A stretch of 64,000 nt of DNA. Origin: Planctomycetota bacterium (GTDB lineage Bacteria > Planctomycetota > UBA1135 > UBA2386). The translations under genes were made by a program, and so were the position numbers. The stretch is from the NCBI GenBank assembly GCA_020638695.1, contig JACKIB010000005.1, positions 1 through 64,000 on the forward strand, written 5' to 3'. How positions within the stretch are numbered: the stretch's first letter is position 1; each line of letters opens with the position of its first letter. Of the stretch, positions 1 through 8,453 are shown in pieces. The notes below the pieces were generated by a model, which saw only the letters and a program-made list of their open reading frames with translations, was not told the origin of the DNA and did no database searches.

Positions 1-1767
1 TCTCTCGCCCAGGATCCGGGCACCAGCTACCACGTGCGCGTCGACGAGCCGATCGGTCCGGGAATGCACGCCTTGTTGCTCAGCCGCTACGACGCGGGTT
101 GTGGTCCGCGGGTCACCGGCGCGCCGATCGAGATGTACCTCCAGCCAGAGGAGTACGGCCAGGTGCTGGCCCTGGGGGTGAAGCTGAAGGTGCTCGGGCG
201 CGGTCGACCGTTCGCCGAGATCGCGACGGAGAACGCCAAGACGCAGCTGCTGCCGGACACCAACTACTACACCTCGGCCGAGGTGGTCGCGGAGATCGAC
301 GCGCTGGTGACCGCATTCCCGGCGATCGCTCGCAAGGTCGAGATCTCGGCCCTGCCCGGCGCGGCGAAGACGCACGAGAACCGCAGCATCTGGGCGCTGA
401 AGATCTCCGACAACGTCGGCACCGACGAGGACGAGCCGGCGGTGGTGATCGCCGCGCAGCACCACGCGCGCGAGCTCAACTCGACGGTGATGGTGATCGA
501 GGCGATGAAGAAGATCGTCACCGGATACGCGACCGACCCCCAGCTCAAGGCGCTGGTCGACGGCTACGAGATCTACTGCGTGCCGTGCGTCAACCCGGAC
601 GGCACCGACTACGTCTGGTCGTCGGACAACAACTGGCGCAAGAACCGCCGCAACAACGGCTCGAACTACGGGGTGGACAACAACCGCAACTACCCGTTCC
701 TGTGGACCAGCACCTGCAGTGGGTCGACCTCCACGAGCTCCGAGACATACCGCGGCCCATCGGCCGGCAGCGAGCCGGAGAACCAGACGATGATGGCGTT
801 GTCGCGCCTGCTGCGGCCGGAGATCTACCTCGACTTCCACAGCTCCGGTCGCGAAGTGCTCTCGACCTACGCGCCGTGCGCCACGGTGAACTCGACCATC
901 GCCGCGCTGATCCAGCGCTACCAGGATTCGTTGCGCACGCCGATGAGCTACGCTGCCCGCCTGCCGTCGGCCGGCGGTGAGGCGCCGGAGTTCCACTGGG
1001 CAGACGGTGGCACGATGTCGTTCCTCACCGAGGTGATGACCAGCTTCCAGCCGGCGTACTCCCAAGCGCTCACCGAGGCCGCGCGGGTGTGGCCTGGCAT
1101 CCAGACCGCACTGACCACCTGGCAGCCGGCGGTGCGTGGGCACGTCCGCTCGATCTTCCAGAGCCAGGGCGTGGCGGCGACCATCCGCTACACGCCGAAC
1201 CTGTTCGCCTACAACGAGCAGGCCGCGAGCCGCGCGCGCGACGGCCGCTACGCGCTGTGGTTGCCGCTCGGCACCTACCAGGTGACCTTCTCCGCGCCCG
1301 GATTCGCGTCCGTCACGAAGACGGTGGTGGTGACCAGCTACGACGCGCCGCAGGCGTTGGAGATCGACATGGTGCCGACCATGACCCCGGCGACGCTCAC
1401 CAAGACCGGCAGCGACCGGCTCGGTACCACGACGACCTTGACCTACACCAGCACCGGTGACGCCGGCGAGCGCTACTGGGTGTTGCTGTCGCTCGGAACC
1501 GTCCCGGGTATCCCGCTCGGTGCCGGCCGGACCCTGCCGCTGAACCCCGACGCCGCACTGTTCGCGTCGCTGCCGCCGAGCCCGCTGCTCAGCAACCAAT
1601 TCGGGACGCTGCCTGCGTCGGGGGTCGCCCAAGCGTTGTTCGCGATCCCCAACATTCCGCAGTTCAGCGGACTGACCGTCTACGCCGGCGGGTTGACCGA
1701 GAACGCGATGTACCTCGGCTACGTCAAGAACTTCAGCAGCTCGCTGGCCATCCGGATCAACCCGTAG
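1..1767 (+). CDS. M14-family zinc carboxypeptidase, 5' end outside window
   Basis: The reading frame is open from base 1, so the true start and any signal peptide lie upstream; 588 codons are visible. The peptidase M14 signature is clear: HHARE at visible codons 154-158 gives the first zinc His and Glu, LDFHSS puts the third zinc ligand His at codon 280, NWRKNRRNN and DNNRNYPF carry the substrate-carboxylate Arg residues, and FLTEV supplies the general-base Glu at codon 344. After the catalytic domain comes a carboxypeptidase-regulatory-like beta domain (about codons 378-460) and a C-terminal domain of about 110 residues ending in NP, which I do not recognise. It is probably a secreted or surface exopeptidase that trims C-terminal residues from external peptides. 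The family call is firm; the location is inferred. Confidence 0.9.
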   Translation, partial: SLAQDPGTSYHVRVDEPIGPGMHALLLSRYDAGCGPRVTGAPIEMYLQPEEYGQVLALGVKLKVLGRGRPFAEIATENAKTQLLPDTNYYTSAEVVAEIDALVTAFPAIARKVEISALPGAAKTHENRSIWALKISDNVGTDEDEPAVVIAAQHHARELNSTVMVIEAMKKIVTGYATDPQLKALVDGYEIYCVPCVNPDGTDYVWSSDNNWRKNRRNNGSNYGVDNNRNYPFLWTSTCSGSTSTSSETYRGPSAGSEPENQTMMALSRLLRPEIYLDFHSSGREVLSTYAPCATVNSTIAALIQRYQDSLRTPMSYAARLPSAGGEAPEFHWADGGTMSFLTEVMTSFQPAYSQALTEAARVWPGIQTALTTWQPAVRGHVRSIFQSQGVAATIRYTPNLFAYNEQAASRARDGRYALWLPLGTYQVTFSAPGFASVTKTVVVTSYDAPQALEIDMVPTMTPATLTKTGSDRLGTTTTLTYTSTGDAGERYWVLLSLGTVPGIPLGAGRTLPLNPDAALFASLPPSPLLSNQFGTLPASGVAQALFAIPNIPQFSGLTVYAGGLTENAMYLGYVKNFSSSLAIRINP

Positions 1768-1783
1768 CGCCGCGTCCGAAGTC

Positions 1784-1951
1784 CTAGGAGTCTGCGCCAC
1801 AGAATGACAACCCATGAGATCCGCGCCTTCCAGCACCTGTCACCCCCCGAAATCCTCGCCGAATCCACCAATTCGGCTGTGTTTTCGGGCGGCGACCTGC
1901 GCCGAAATCCACGAACCTCCTGAGTCACCCTTCTGTGGCGCAGACTCCTAG
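1784..1951. mobile_element. MITE-like element with 21-bp perfect terminal inverted repeats
   Basis: Bases 1784-1804 (beginning CTAGGAGTCTGCGCCACAG) are the exact reverse complement of 1931-1951. The 126 bases between them carry no convincing gene. The outer four bases are CTAG, which is its own complement, so CTAG could be either part of the repeat or a 4-bp target-site duplication; IS5-type elements are known to duplicate YTAR. The right CTAG (1948-1951) is shared with the next element. No second copy was seen in this window. Confidence 0.75.
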
Positions 1952-2129
1952 CCCGGACTATTCATGATCAGCGTCGCGAGATCGTGCAAGGTTGTTGCTG
2001 GCAAGGAGAACGGCAGGTTCTGCCCGGAGGCGGGATGCCTCCCCGTCGAGGAGCAGGTTCTGACGTTCGACGAAGCCAGCAGCGACCTTGCGCGATCGCA
2101 GCAGCTCGGTCATGAATAGTCCGGGCTAG
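1948..2129. mobile_element. CTAG-ended inverted-repeat element, copy 1
   Basis: Bases 1948-1967 (CTAGCCCGGACTATTCATGA) are the exact reverse complement of 2110-2129. Internally, 2004-2074 matches 27395-27465 on the opposite strand with a single difference. This core contains a hairpin (GGAGGC / GCCTCC) flanked by two direct copies of GCAGGTTCTG. The element sits between the carboxypeptidase and mnmE and shares its left CTAG with the preceding MITE-like element. No intact gene is inside. Confidence 0.85.
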
Positions 2130-2160
2130 TTCGGGCCGGATCTCGGGTCGCAGCAACACC

Positions 2161-3438
2161 GTGCTCGGCGACACGATCTTCGCAATCGCCTCACCGCCCG
2201 GTGCGGGTGCGCGCGGCATCATCCGCGTCTCCGGTCCCGAGGCGTTCGACGCCGCGCGAGCCGTTCTCGGGGAGTCGCTGCCGCGGTGCCGAGTCGCCGC
2301 GGAGGCCCACGCGCTCGTGCTCGGCCACCGGGTCGCTTGTCTCGCGCTGGTGATGCCCGGGCCGCGTTCGTACACCGGCGAAGACGTCGTAGAGCTGCAC
2401 CTCCCCGGAGGCGTCGCGCTGCTGGACGAGGTGTGCCAGGACCTCTTGCCGATGGCTCGGCTGGCCACTCCCGGAGAGTTCACCCGGCGAGCATACCTCA
2501 ACGGTCGGCTCGACCTGCCCGGCGCGGAGGCCGTGCTCGACTTGATCCACGCCGCGGACCTCGACGACAGCCGCTTCGCGGTGCGAGTGCTGCACGGTGG
2601 GTTGGCCGCCGCGGTCGCTGCGGTGCGCAGCGAGGTCCAGGACGCCCTGGCGTTCGTCGAAGCGGGACTCGACTTCGGCAGTGACGAGACGGGGACGGTC
2701 GAGCCGGCCATCTGGCAGGCCCACCTCACGCGGGCGCTGCACGCTTGCCGGGAACTCGAAGCGGCGCTGCCGGAGTCGGGGATCCACGGTGAGCTGCTGC
2801 TGCTCGGCGCCGCCAACGCGGGAAAGTCGTCGCTGCTGAATGCGCTGGCGGGCGGTGAGGTGGCGCTGGTCGCCGACGTGCCCGGCACCACCCGCGATGT
2901 GCTCGCAGTCGACGTTGCGCCGGGCCTGCGTCTGCTCGACGGACCCGGCGATCTCGAATGCGCGCAGGGTGTCGAGCGCGATGCCCTGGTCCTGCGCGAT
3001 CAAATCGCCGCGTCGGCCGCCGGGGTGCTATTGGTGGTCGATGCCACCTGCCCGCGCCTGGTGCGCACCGATCTCGCGGTGGTCGCGCAGGTCGACACCA
3101 AGTGCGACTTGGCCGCACCGGGTCCACTGTGCCACCCCGGCGTGCCGCGGTTCGGTGTCAGCAGCGTCACCGGAGCCGGGCTGGATGCGCTGCTGGGATA
3201 TCTGAGCGGTCGCGCTCGTGCCGCGCCCTCCGGCCTACGGACGCGCGTGCACGCAGCGTTGCGGGGCGCAGCGACGGCGCTCGCCACGGCGTGCGACGGC
3301 GCGGCGGCGGGGGTGCCCGAAGAGCTGTTGGCCGTCGACCTGCAGGACGCGCTGCGGTCGCTCGATTCGGTGCACGGCAGGTCGGTCCCGGACGACGTGC
3401 TCGATCGGATCTTCGCCGCGTTCTGCCTCGGCAAGTAG
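2161..3438 (+). CDS. mnmE: tRNA modification GTPase MnmE
   Basis: MnmE works with MnmG to put the (carboxymethyl)aminomethyl group on U34 of tRNAs. The N-terminus (GDTIFAIASPPG) fits the family start, so the GTG at 2161 is preferred. The formyl-folate-binding N-domain includes SYTGEDVVELHLPGG and PGEFTRRAYLNGRLDL. The GTPase domain has G1 at LGAANAGKS (Lys222) and G2 at GTTRD (243-246). G3 reads DGPG (260-263) in place of the family's DTAG, and G4 reads TKCD in place of NKxD. The C-terminal FCLGK (421-425) keeps the Cys needed for modification. At 425 aa it is slightly short for the family. No mnmG is in the window. Confidence 0.95.
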   Translation: MLGDTIFAIASPPGAGARGIIRVSGPEAFDAARAVLGESLPRCRVAAEAHALVLGHRVACLALVMPGPRSYTGEDVVELHLPGGVALLDEVCQDLLPMARLATPGEFTRRAYLNGRLDLPGAEAVLDLIHAADLDDSRFAVRVLHGGLAAAVAAVRSEVQDALAFVEAGLDFGSDETGTVEPAIWQAHLTRALHACRELEAALPESGIHGELLLLGAANAGKSSLLNALAGGEVALVADVPGTTRDVLAVDVAPGLRLLDGPGDLECAQGVERDALVLRDQIAASAAGVLLVVDATCPRLVRTDLAVVAQVDTKCDLAAPGPLCHPGVPRFGVSSVTGAGLDALLGYLSGRARAAPSGLRTRVHAALRGAATALATACDGAAAGVPEELLAVDLQDALRSLDSVHGRSVPDDVLDRIFAAFCLGK

Positions 3439-3477
3439 AGCGAGGGGCCACCGCGGGCGCTTTGGTGCACCCAACGT

Positions 3478-3507
3478 TTGACACGCAAGGGTTTGTGGTG
3501 GTAGCCT
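3478..3507 (+). promoter_or_regulatory. Probable sigma-70-type promoter of nrdR
   Basis: TTGACA at 3478-3483, an 18-base spacer and TAGCCT at 3502-3507 lie about 70 bases before the nrdR ATG, in the gap after mnmE. The -35 is a perfect consensus and the -10 is weak. No NrdR-box pair was confirmed near it. Confidence 0.5.
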
Positions 3508-3576
3508 CCGGCCCACACGCCAGATGCCGCACCGTGCCGAGGGTCAGCTCGGCCACCGCGGCGCGTGACCAGTTGC

Positions 3577-4098
3577 ATGCGGTGTCCCTACTGCAAGTCG
3601 GATGACGACCGGGTGATCGACTCGCGCGCCAGCGCGGATGGTGAGGCCATCCGTCGCCGCCGCGTGTGTCAACGCTGTGACCGTCGCTACACCACCTACG
3701 AGCGGGTCGAGTCGACTCCGTTGCGCGTGGTGAAGAAGGACGGTTCCCGGGCGAGCTTCGACCGGCAGAAGCTGCTCAATGGCCTGTTGCGGGCCTGCGA
3801 GAAGCGCCCGGTCGCCGGTGCGAGTCTGGACGCAGTGGTGGAGCGGGTCGAGCGGCAGTGTATGGAAGCCTTCGACAAGGAAGTGCCGACCAGGGTGATC
3901 GGAAAGCTGATCATGGACGAGCTGCGTGAGCTCGACCAGGTCGCGTTCGTCCGCTTCGCCTCGGTGTATCGCGACTTCAAGGACGTCGCCGAGTTCTACC
4001 GCGAACTCGAAGCGATGAACTTGGCGTCGAGCAGACGATCGCGCGGGGAGGGCGCGACCGATGATCAGAAAGCCGGGATTTCGAGTTCTCAAGCGTGA
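3577..4098 (+). CDS. nrdR: Transcriptional repressor NrdR
   Basis: NrdR represses ribonucleotide reductase genes in response to (d)ATP. With the ATG at 3577 the protein begins MRCPYC as the family does; an in-frame GTG at 3565 is an alternative. The zinc ribbon uses Cys3, Cys6, Cys31 and Cys34. The ATP-cone follows (about 49-139), with VVKKDGSRASFDRQK and the closing VAFVRFASVYRDFKD. Residues after about 145 are a poorly conserved tail that overlaps the next gene by 38 bases. No ribonucleotide reductase gene is in the window, so the regulated targets lie elsewhere. Confidence 0.96.
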   Translation: MRCPYCKSDDDRVIDSRASADGEAIRRRRVCQRCDRRYTTYERVESTPLRVVKKDGSRASFDRQKLLNGLLRACEKRPVAGASLDAVVERVERQCMEAFDKEVPTRVIGKLIMDELRELDQVAFVRFASVYRDFKDVAEFYRELEAMNLASSRRSRGEGATDDQKAGISSSQA

Positions 4099-4603
4099 TG
4101 GCCGCAGCGAGTGGTTGCGCGCCAGCAAGTTGGTGCGGTCGATCGGGCGCGCCTTGGCGGCGGCCGAAGGGCGCGAGTGGGTGGTGGGTTCGCTGGGCGC
4201 CGCGCCGGAGTTCGCCGATGGCGACGATTGGCGTGCGGTCGATCTGACCGAGGCGGTGCTCGCCGGACTGCGCGCGGCCGCAGGTGGTGACTCCGCGGAC
4301 TCGACCGGCTGCCCGCTGGAAGACGCCGGGAGTCCGGATGCGATCGAGAGCGCGCAGATCGCCGACGCGGTGCTGCAAGTCCTGGTCGCCACCGGCTTCC
4401 GCCAGGCCGCCGCTGCTTATGCACATGCCGCGGCGGAGCGGGCGCGACGCCGGGCCGAGATCCCGTGGGGCGGTGCCTCGCCGATCGTCGGGCCGGTCAT
4501 TCACGTGGTGCCTCGCGAACGCGATGCGGGAACCCTCGATGGCAGCGGTTGGCAGGCCGCGGACGGCAGAGGGCCGACCCACCCCGATGCCCGGAGACAT
4601 TAG
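4061..4603 (+). CDS. ATP-cone-like small protein overlapping nrdR
   Basis: This 180-aa product starts inside the 3' end of nrdR (38-base overlap), suggesting translational coupling. Its N-terminus, FRVLKRDGRSEWLRASKLVR, resembles the opening strand-helix of an ATP-cone (K-R-D-G-R ... K). The segment IADAVLQVLVATGFRQAAAA, about 100 residues on, resembles the closing helices of that fold. The middle is divergent and the last 50 residues look disordered. No catalytic domain is attached. It could be a nucleotide-sensing partner of NrdR, but this is inference from a weak match plus position; it could also be a decayed duplicate. Confidence 0.6.
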   Translation: MIRKPGFRVLKRDGRSEWLRASKLVRSIGRALAAAEGREWVVGSLGAAPEFADGDDWRAVDLTEAVLAGLRAAAGGDSADSTGCPLEDAGSPDAIESAQIADAVLQVLVATGFRQAAAAYAHAAAERARRRAEIPWGGASPIVGPVIHVVPRERDAGTLDGSGWQAADGRGPTHPDARRH

Positions 4604-4645
4604 AGTCATGGTGTGTCCAGCAGCCGTCAGCCGAGGGCGCCCACA

Positions 4646-7600
4646 ATGCGCCTGAAGCGTCTCACCGTCCACGGGTTCAAGTCGTTCGCGGACAAGACCC
4701 ACTTCGATTTCGACGCGGTGCTCACCGGCATCGTGGGCCCCAATGGCTGCGGCAAGTCGAACGTCGTCGACGCGTTGAAGTGGGTGCTCGGGGATCAACG
4801 GGCCCGCAGTCTGCGCGGCACCGAGATGACCGACGTCATCTTCAAGGGCGCCGAGGGGCGTGACGGCTGCCACCAGGCCGAGGTCCTGGTGGAGTTGGTC
4901 GACGAGGAGGGGCGCCTGGGCGGGCGAACGGAGATCACCGTCGGCCGTCGGTTGACCAAGGACAAGGAGTCGGACTACCTGCTGAACGGCGAGCGGGTCC
5001 GCCTCAAGGACGTGCGCGACGTGCTGATGGACACCGGCCTGGGTGTCGGGGCCTACTCCGTGATGGAGCAGGGGCGCATCGACGCGGTGCTGTCCGCCAA
5101 TCCCGAGGACCGTCGGGCGATCTTCGAAGAGGCCGCCGGCATCAGTCGATTCAAGCTGCAGAAGCGCGAGACGCTGCGCAAACTGGACCGCACCGAGCAG
5201 AACTTGGCGCGGGTCAAGGACCTGCTCGAGGAGCGGGCGCGGCGGCTGCGCAGCTTGAAGATCCAGGCGGGCAAGGCGCGGCGCTTCCAGGAGCTGCGCG
5301 CCGAGCTGCGCGACGTCAAGACCGCGGTCACGGTGGTCGAGGCGGCGGAGCTGCGCGCCAAGCTGTCGACGCTCGAAGAGCAGTTGGTCGCGCGGCAGGG
5401 CGAGCTGGCCGCGACCGAGACCCGAAGCGCTGCGCTGGAGGCTCAGCGCGCCGAGCTCGAGGCTTCGATCGAAGCGCGCGGTCACGAGCTCGAGCAGCTG
5501 CAGGAGGCGGTACGCACCCAGCAGAGTGCGCGCGAGGCCGCCGAGCTCGACGCGCAGAACCAAGCGGTGCGCGCCCAGGATCAACGCGCCCTCGCCGACG
5601 AGAGCGAGCAGCAGCGGGATGCGTTGCTGCGGCAGCACGCCGACAAGATCGAGGCGTTGCGCGCCGCGCAGGCCCGCGCTGCGCAGCTCGACCTGGACCT
5701 GGCGGCACTCGCGGGCGAGGTCGAGCAGCAGCGAGCGGCGGTGCGCGAAGCACAACGCAGCATGCGCGAACTCGGGCAACAGCGCGAGGCGGTGCGCCGG
5801 CGCGTGCTGGAGTGGATGAACGACCGCGTGCGAGCCCGCAACACCGCGCAGGACAAGCGCGCCGAAGTCCGTGCGTTGGACGGTCGCCGGGCGGGACTGC
5901 AGCAGCGACACGATGCGCTCGAGTCGGAGTTGCTCGAAGTGGAGCGGGAAGTCGCTGGGCTCGATGGCGCGGTGCGGTGGGACGGCGTGCAGTCAGCATC
6001 GCTGGCGCTCGAGGAGCGGATGATCCTCGGCGAGCTCGATGCCGCGGACACTGCCGCCGCGGAGCTCCAGCGCGCGGAGTCGGAACTCCGTCAGCAGTTG
6101 TCGTCGGTGCTCGGGCGGCTCGAGATCCTGGCTGACATGGAGTCGCACCTCGAGGGACTCGACCAGGGACCGCGCTTCCTCCTGGAGCAGAAGCCGGCCG
6201 GCCTGCAGGGTCGCTTGGTCGACTTGATCGACGCCGACCTGGAGTACAGCGCCGCCCTCGAAGCGGCGCTCGGCAGCTACGTCCAGGCGCTGGTGGTGGA
6301 GTCGCGGGCCGACGCCGACGCGATGCACCGCATGTTGCGCGAACAGGGGCAGGGCCGCGCGATCCTGCTGGTCGAGCGGGAGATCCCCGACGACCTGTTG
6401 AAGGCACGCCCGCTGTTCGATCTGCCGCCGGCGGCGGAGGGTCTGGTCGAGCACGTGCGCTTCCCGCCGTACGCCAAGTGCCTGATGCACTGGCTGCTGC
6501 GCGGTGTGTGTCTGGTCGATTCCTTGGAGCACGCCGAGCCGTCGCGACACGACCTGTGCTTCGTCACCAAGGAAGGTGGCTTGATCTGCGGCCCGCGCAT
6601 CGAAGGGGGCAGCAAGGAGGGGCAGGGCGGCCTGGTGGTGCGCAAGGCGACCATGCAGGTGCTCGAAGCGGAGGCTGCGACACTGCGCGAGAAGCTCGAG
6701 GAGCTGGGCGCCGGCAAGCAGCTCGCCGCGGAGCGAGTCGCCGCGCTGCGCGAGGAGGCCCAGGTGGTCGGTGGGCTGCTGCAGGAGCTGCGGGCCCGCG
6801 AAGTCGCCCGAGGCGCCAAGCGCGGCCACCTGATCGAGCGCTTGGTCGCGGGCCAGCGACAGCAGGACACGATGGCGCTCGAAGTGCAGCAGATCGATGG
6901 TGACCGGCGTGTGGTGCGCGGGGTGTGGAACGACCTGCTGCTGCGCACACTGGTGTTCACGCGGCTGGAGCAGCGCGACGTGGAGCGCGAGCACGCGATT
7001 TCCGCGGAGGTCGCGACGGCGCAGGCCGAAGTCGAGGCGGCGGTGCGCGCCGAGCAAGAGGTCCAGCTCAAGCAGGTTGCCTGTCGGTCCGAGCTCGAGG
7101 CGGCGCACACGGCGAGCCGCATGCACGAGCAGGCGCAGCGCGAACTCGCGGCGAGCCGCGAAGCGCTCGCGCAGCGGGTGGAGCAATGCCAGCGCGCCGC
7201 GGAGCAGCACGATGCCGCGGCGGAGAAGTCCCGTGCCGCGGCCCGTGCGGCAGAGGACGCGGTCGCCGGCGTGACGGAGCAGCGCGACGCCGCTGCGGCA
7301 GCCCTCCAGCAGCTGCGCGCCGAACTCGGCAGCTGCAACACCGAACGCTCGGGGCTGCAGGGAGAGCGCGCCGCGCTGCAGGAGTCGATCACCGAGACGC
7401 GGCTCGGCACCGGAGAGCTGGAACACCGGTTCGCCTGGCTGGAGACCCGCTTGCGCGACGAGGTCGGGGTGGCGTTGCGACGCTGCCTGGGCGAGATCGA
7501 GGGCCATGGCAAGGTCCTGGTCCACGAGTTCGGCCCGAAGCCATCCTTCGACCCGGCCCACGGTGTCGCACCGCGTTGCTTGCTCGGGCCACCGCTGCCG

Positions 7601-8413
7601 CCGGCGATGCTCGCCGACGAGCTGGAGCTCGAGCGGCTGTGGCTGCAGCCCGAATTCGATCGTGCGGCCTGTGCCAAGGAAGTCCAGGTGCTGCAGGCGC
7701 AGATCCAGCGCCTCGGCCCGGTCAACCAGGATGCGGTTGCCGAGCTGGAGAGCGAGGAGTCCGATTTCGCTCTGACCGAGCAAGAGGTCAAGGACTTGAC
7801 CGAGTCACGCCGCTCGCTGATCGAGGCGTTGCAGCGCATGGAGCGCGAGTCGCGCACCCTGTTCGAGGACACCTTCCAGCAGGCGCGAGACAACTTCCAG
7901 AACATCTTCCGCAAGCTGTTCCAAGGCGGCCGCGCCGACATGTTCCTCGGCGAGGCCGAGGATGCACTGGAGGGCGGCATCGAGATCATGGCGCGCCCAC
8001 CCGGCAAGGAGCTGCAGTCGATCAACCTGCTCTCGGGTGGTGAACGGACGCTGACGGCGCTGGCGATCCTGTTCGCGGTGTTCAAGGTCAAGCCGTCGCC
8101 GTTCTGCATCCTCGACGAGGTGGATGCAGCACTCGACGACACCAACGTGGAGCGTTTCCTGCGCGTGCTGGACGACTTCGTCGGTCCGACCCAGTTCTGC
8201 GTGGTGACTCACCACAAGCGCACCATGGCGGCGTGCGATCAGCTCTACGGCGTGACCATGCAACGGCGCGGCGTGTCGTCGCGGATCGCGGTGAGCCTCG
8301 ACATGGTGGAAGACCTGAGCGAGACCGGTCGGCGTGGCTCGGGCGAGCAGAACGGCGCGAGCACGAAGGCCACCAAGCAGCGGATCGCCGGCGAAGAAGC
8401 GCTCGGATTCTGA
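4646..8413 (+). CDS. smc: Chromosome segregation protein SMC
   Basis: SMC forms ATP-dependent DNA-entrapping rings that compact and segregate the chromosome. From ATG 4646 (MRLKRLTVHGFKSFADKT, a typical family start, with GAGGG 8 bases upstream) it is 1255 aa. Walker A GPNGCGKS is at 31-38. Long coiled coils (about 170-500 and 665-1020) flank a hinge domain at about 520-660. The C-terminal head has the signature LLSGGERT near 1128 and Walker B FCILDEVDAALDD near 1152. A GTG at 4613 would add 11 residues and lies 6 bases after a TAGAGT -10-like hexamer, so it cannot be excluded. ScpA/ScpB are not adjacent. It converges with the tolC-like gene after only 40 bases. Confidence 0.96.
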   Translation: MRLKRLTVHGFKSFADKTHFDFDAVLTGIVGPNGCGKSNVVDALKWVLGDQRARSLRGTEMTDVIFKGAEGRDGCHQAEVLVELVDEEGRLGGRTEITVGRRLTKDKESDYLLNGERVRLKDVRDVLMDTGLGVGAYSVMEQGRIDAVLSANPEDRRAIFEEAAGISRFKLQKRETLRKLDRTEQNLARVKDLLEERARRLRSLKIQAGKARRFQELRAELRDVKTAVTVVEAAELRAKLSTLEEQLVARQGELAATETRSAALEAQRAELEASIEARGHELEQLQEAVRTQQSAREAAELDAQNQAVRAQDQRALADESEQQRDALLRQHADKIEALRAAQARAAQLDLDLAALAGEVEQQRAAVREAQRSMRELGQQREAVRRRVLEWMNDRVRARNTAQDKRAEVRALDGRRAGLQQRHDALESELLEVEREVAGLDGAVRWDGVQSASLALEERMILGELDAADTAAAELQRAESELRQQLSSVLGRLEILADMESHLEGLDQGPRFLLEQKPAGLQGRLVDLIDADLEYSAALEAALGSYVQALVVESRADADAMHRMLREQGQGRAILLVEREIPDDLLKARPLFDLPPAAEGLVEHVRFPPYAKCLMHWLLRGVCLVDSLEHAEPSRHDLCFVTKEGGLICGPRIEGGSKEGQGGLVVRKATMQVLEAEAATLREKLEELGAGKQLAAERVAALREEAQVVGGLLQELRAREVARGAKRGHLIERLVAGQRQQDTMALEVQQIDGDRRVVRGVWNDLLLRTLVFTRLEQRDVEREHAISAEVATAQAEVEAAVRAEQEVQLKQVACRSELEAAHTASRMHEQAQRELAASREALAQRVEQCQRAAEQHDAAAEKSRAAARAAEDAVAGVTEQRDAAAAALQQLRAELGSCNTERSGLQGERAALQESITETRLGTGELEHRFAWLETRLRDEVGVALRRCLGEIEGHGKVLVHEFGPKPSFDPAHGVAPRCLLGPPLPPAMLADELELERLWLQPEFDRAACAKEVQVLQAQIQRLGPVNQDAVAELESEESDFALTEQEVKDLTESRRSLIEALQRMERESRTLFEDTFQQARDNFQNIFRKLFQGGRADMFLGEAEDALEGGIEIMARPPGKELQSINLLSGGERTLTALAILFAVFKVKPSPFCILDEVDAALDDTNVERFLRVLDDFVGPTQFCVVTHHKRTMAACDQLYGVTMQRRGVSSRIAVSLDMVEDLSETGRRGSGEQNGASTKATKQRIAGEEALGF

Positions 8414-8453
8414 TCCGCGCGCAACATCCGGAAGACGAGCGCACGGCACTCGC

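Noticed and set aside
1968..2110. Possible peptide shared by the repeat copies (RRTSEPAPRRGGIPPPGRTC)
   Set aside because: The similarity is explained by the 71-base DNA core; frames differ in start and end between copies and no start signal is present.
3977..5911. A 644-codon minus-strand frame opposite nrdR/smc
   Set aside because: No domain resemblance, and it is antisense to conserved SMC and NrdR sequence.
8414..8453. Possible pseudogene or small gene between smc and the TolC-like gene
   Set aside because: Only 40 bases with no start and no hairpin of note.
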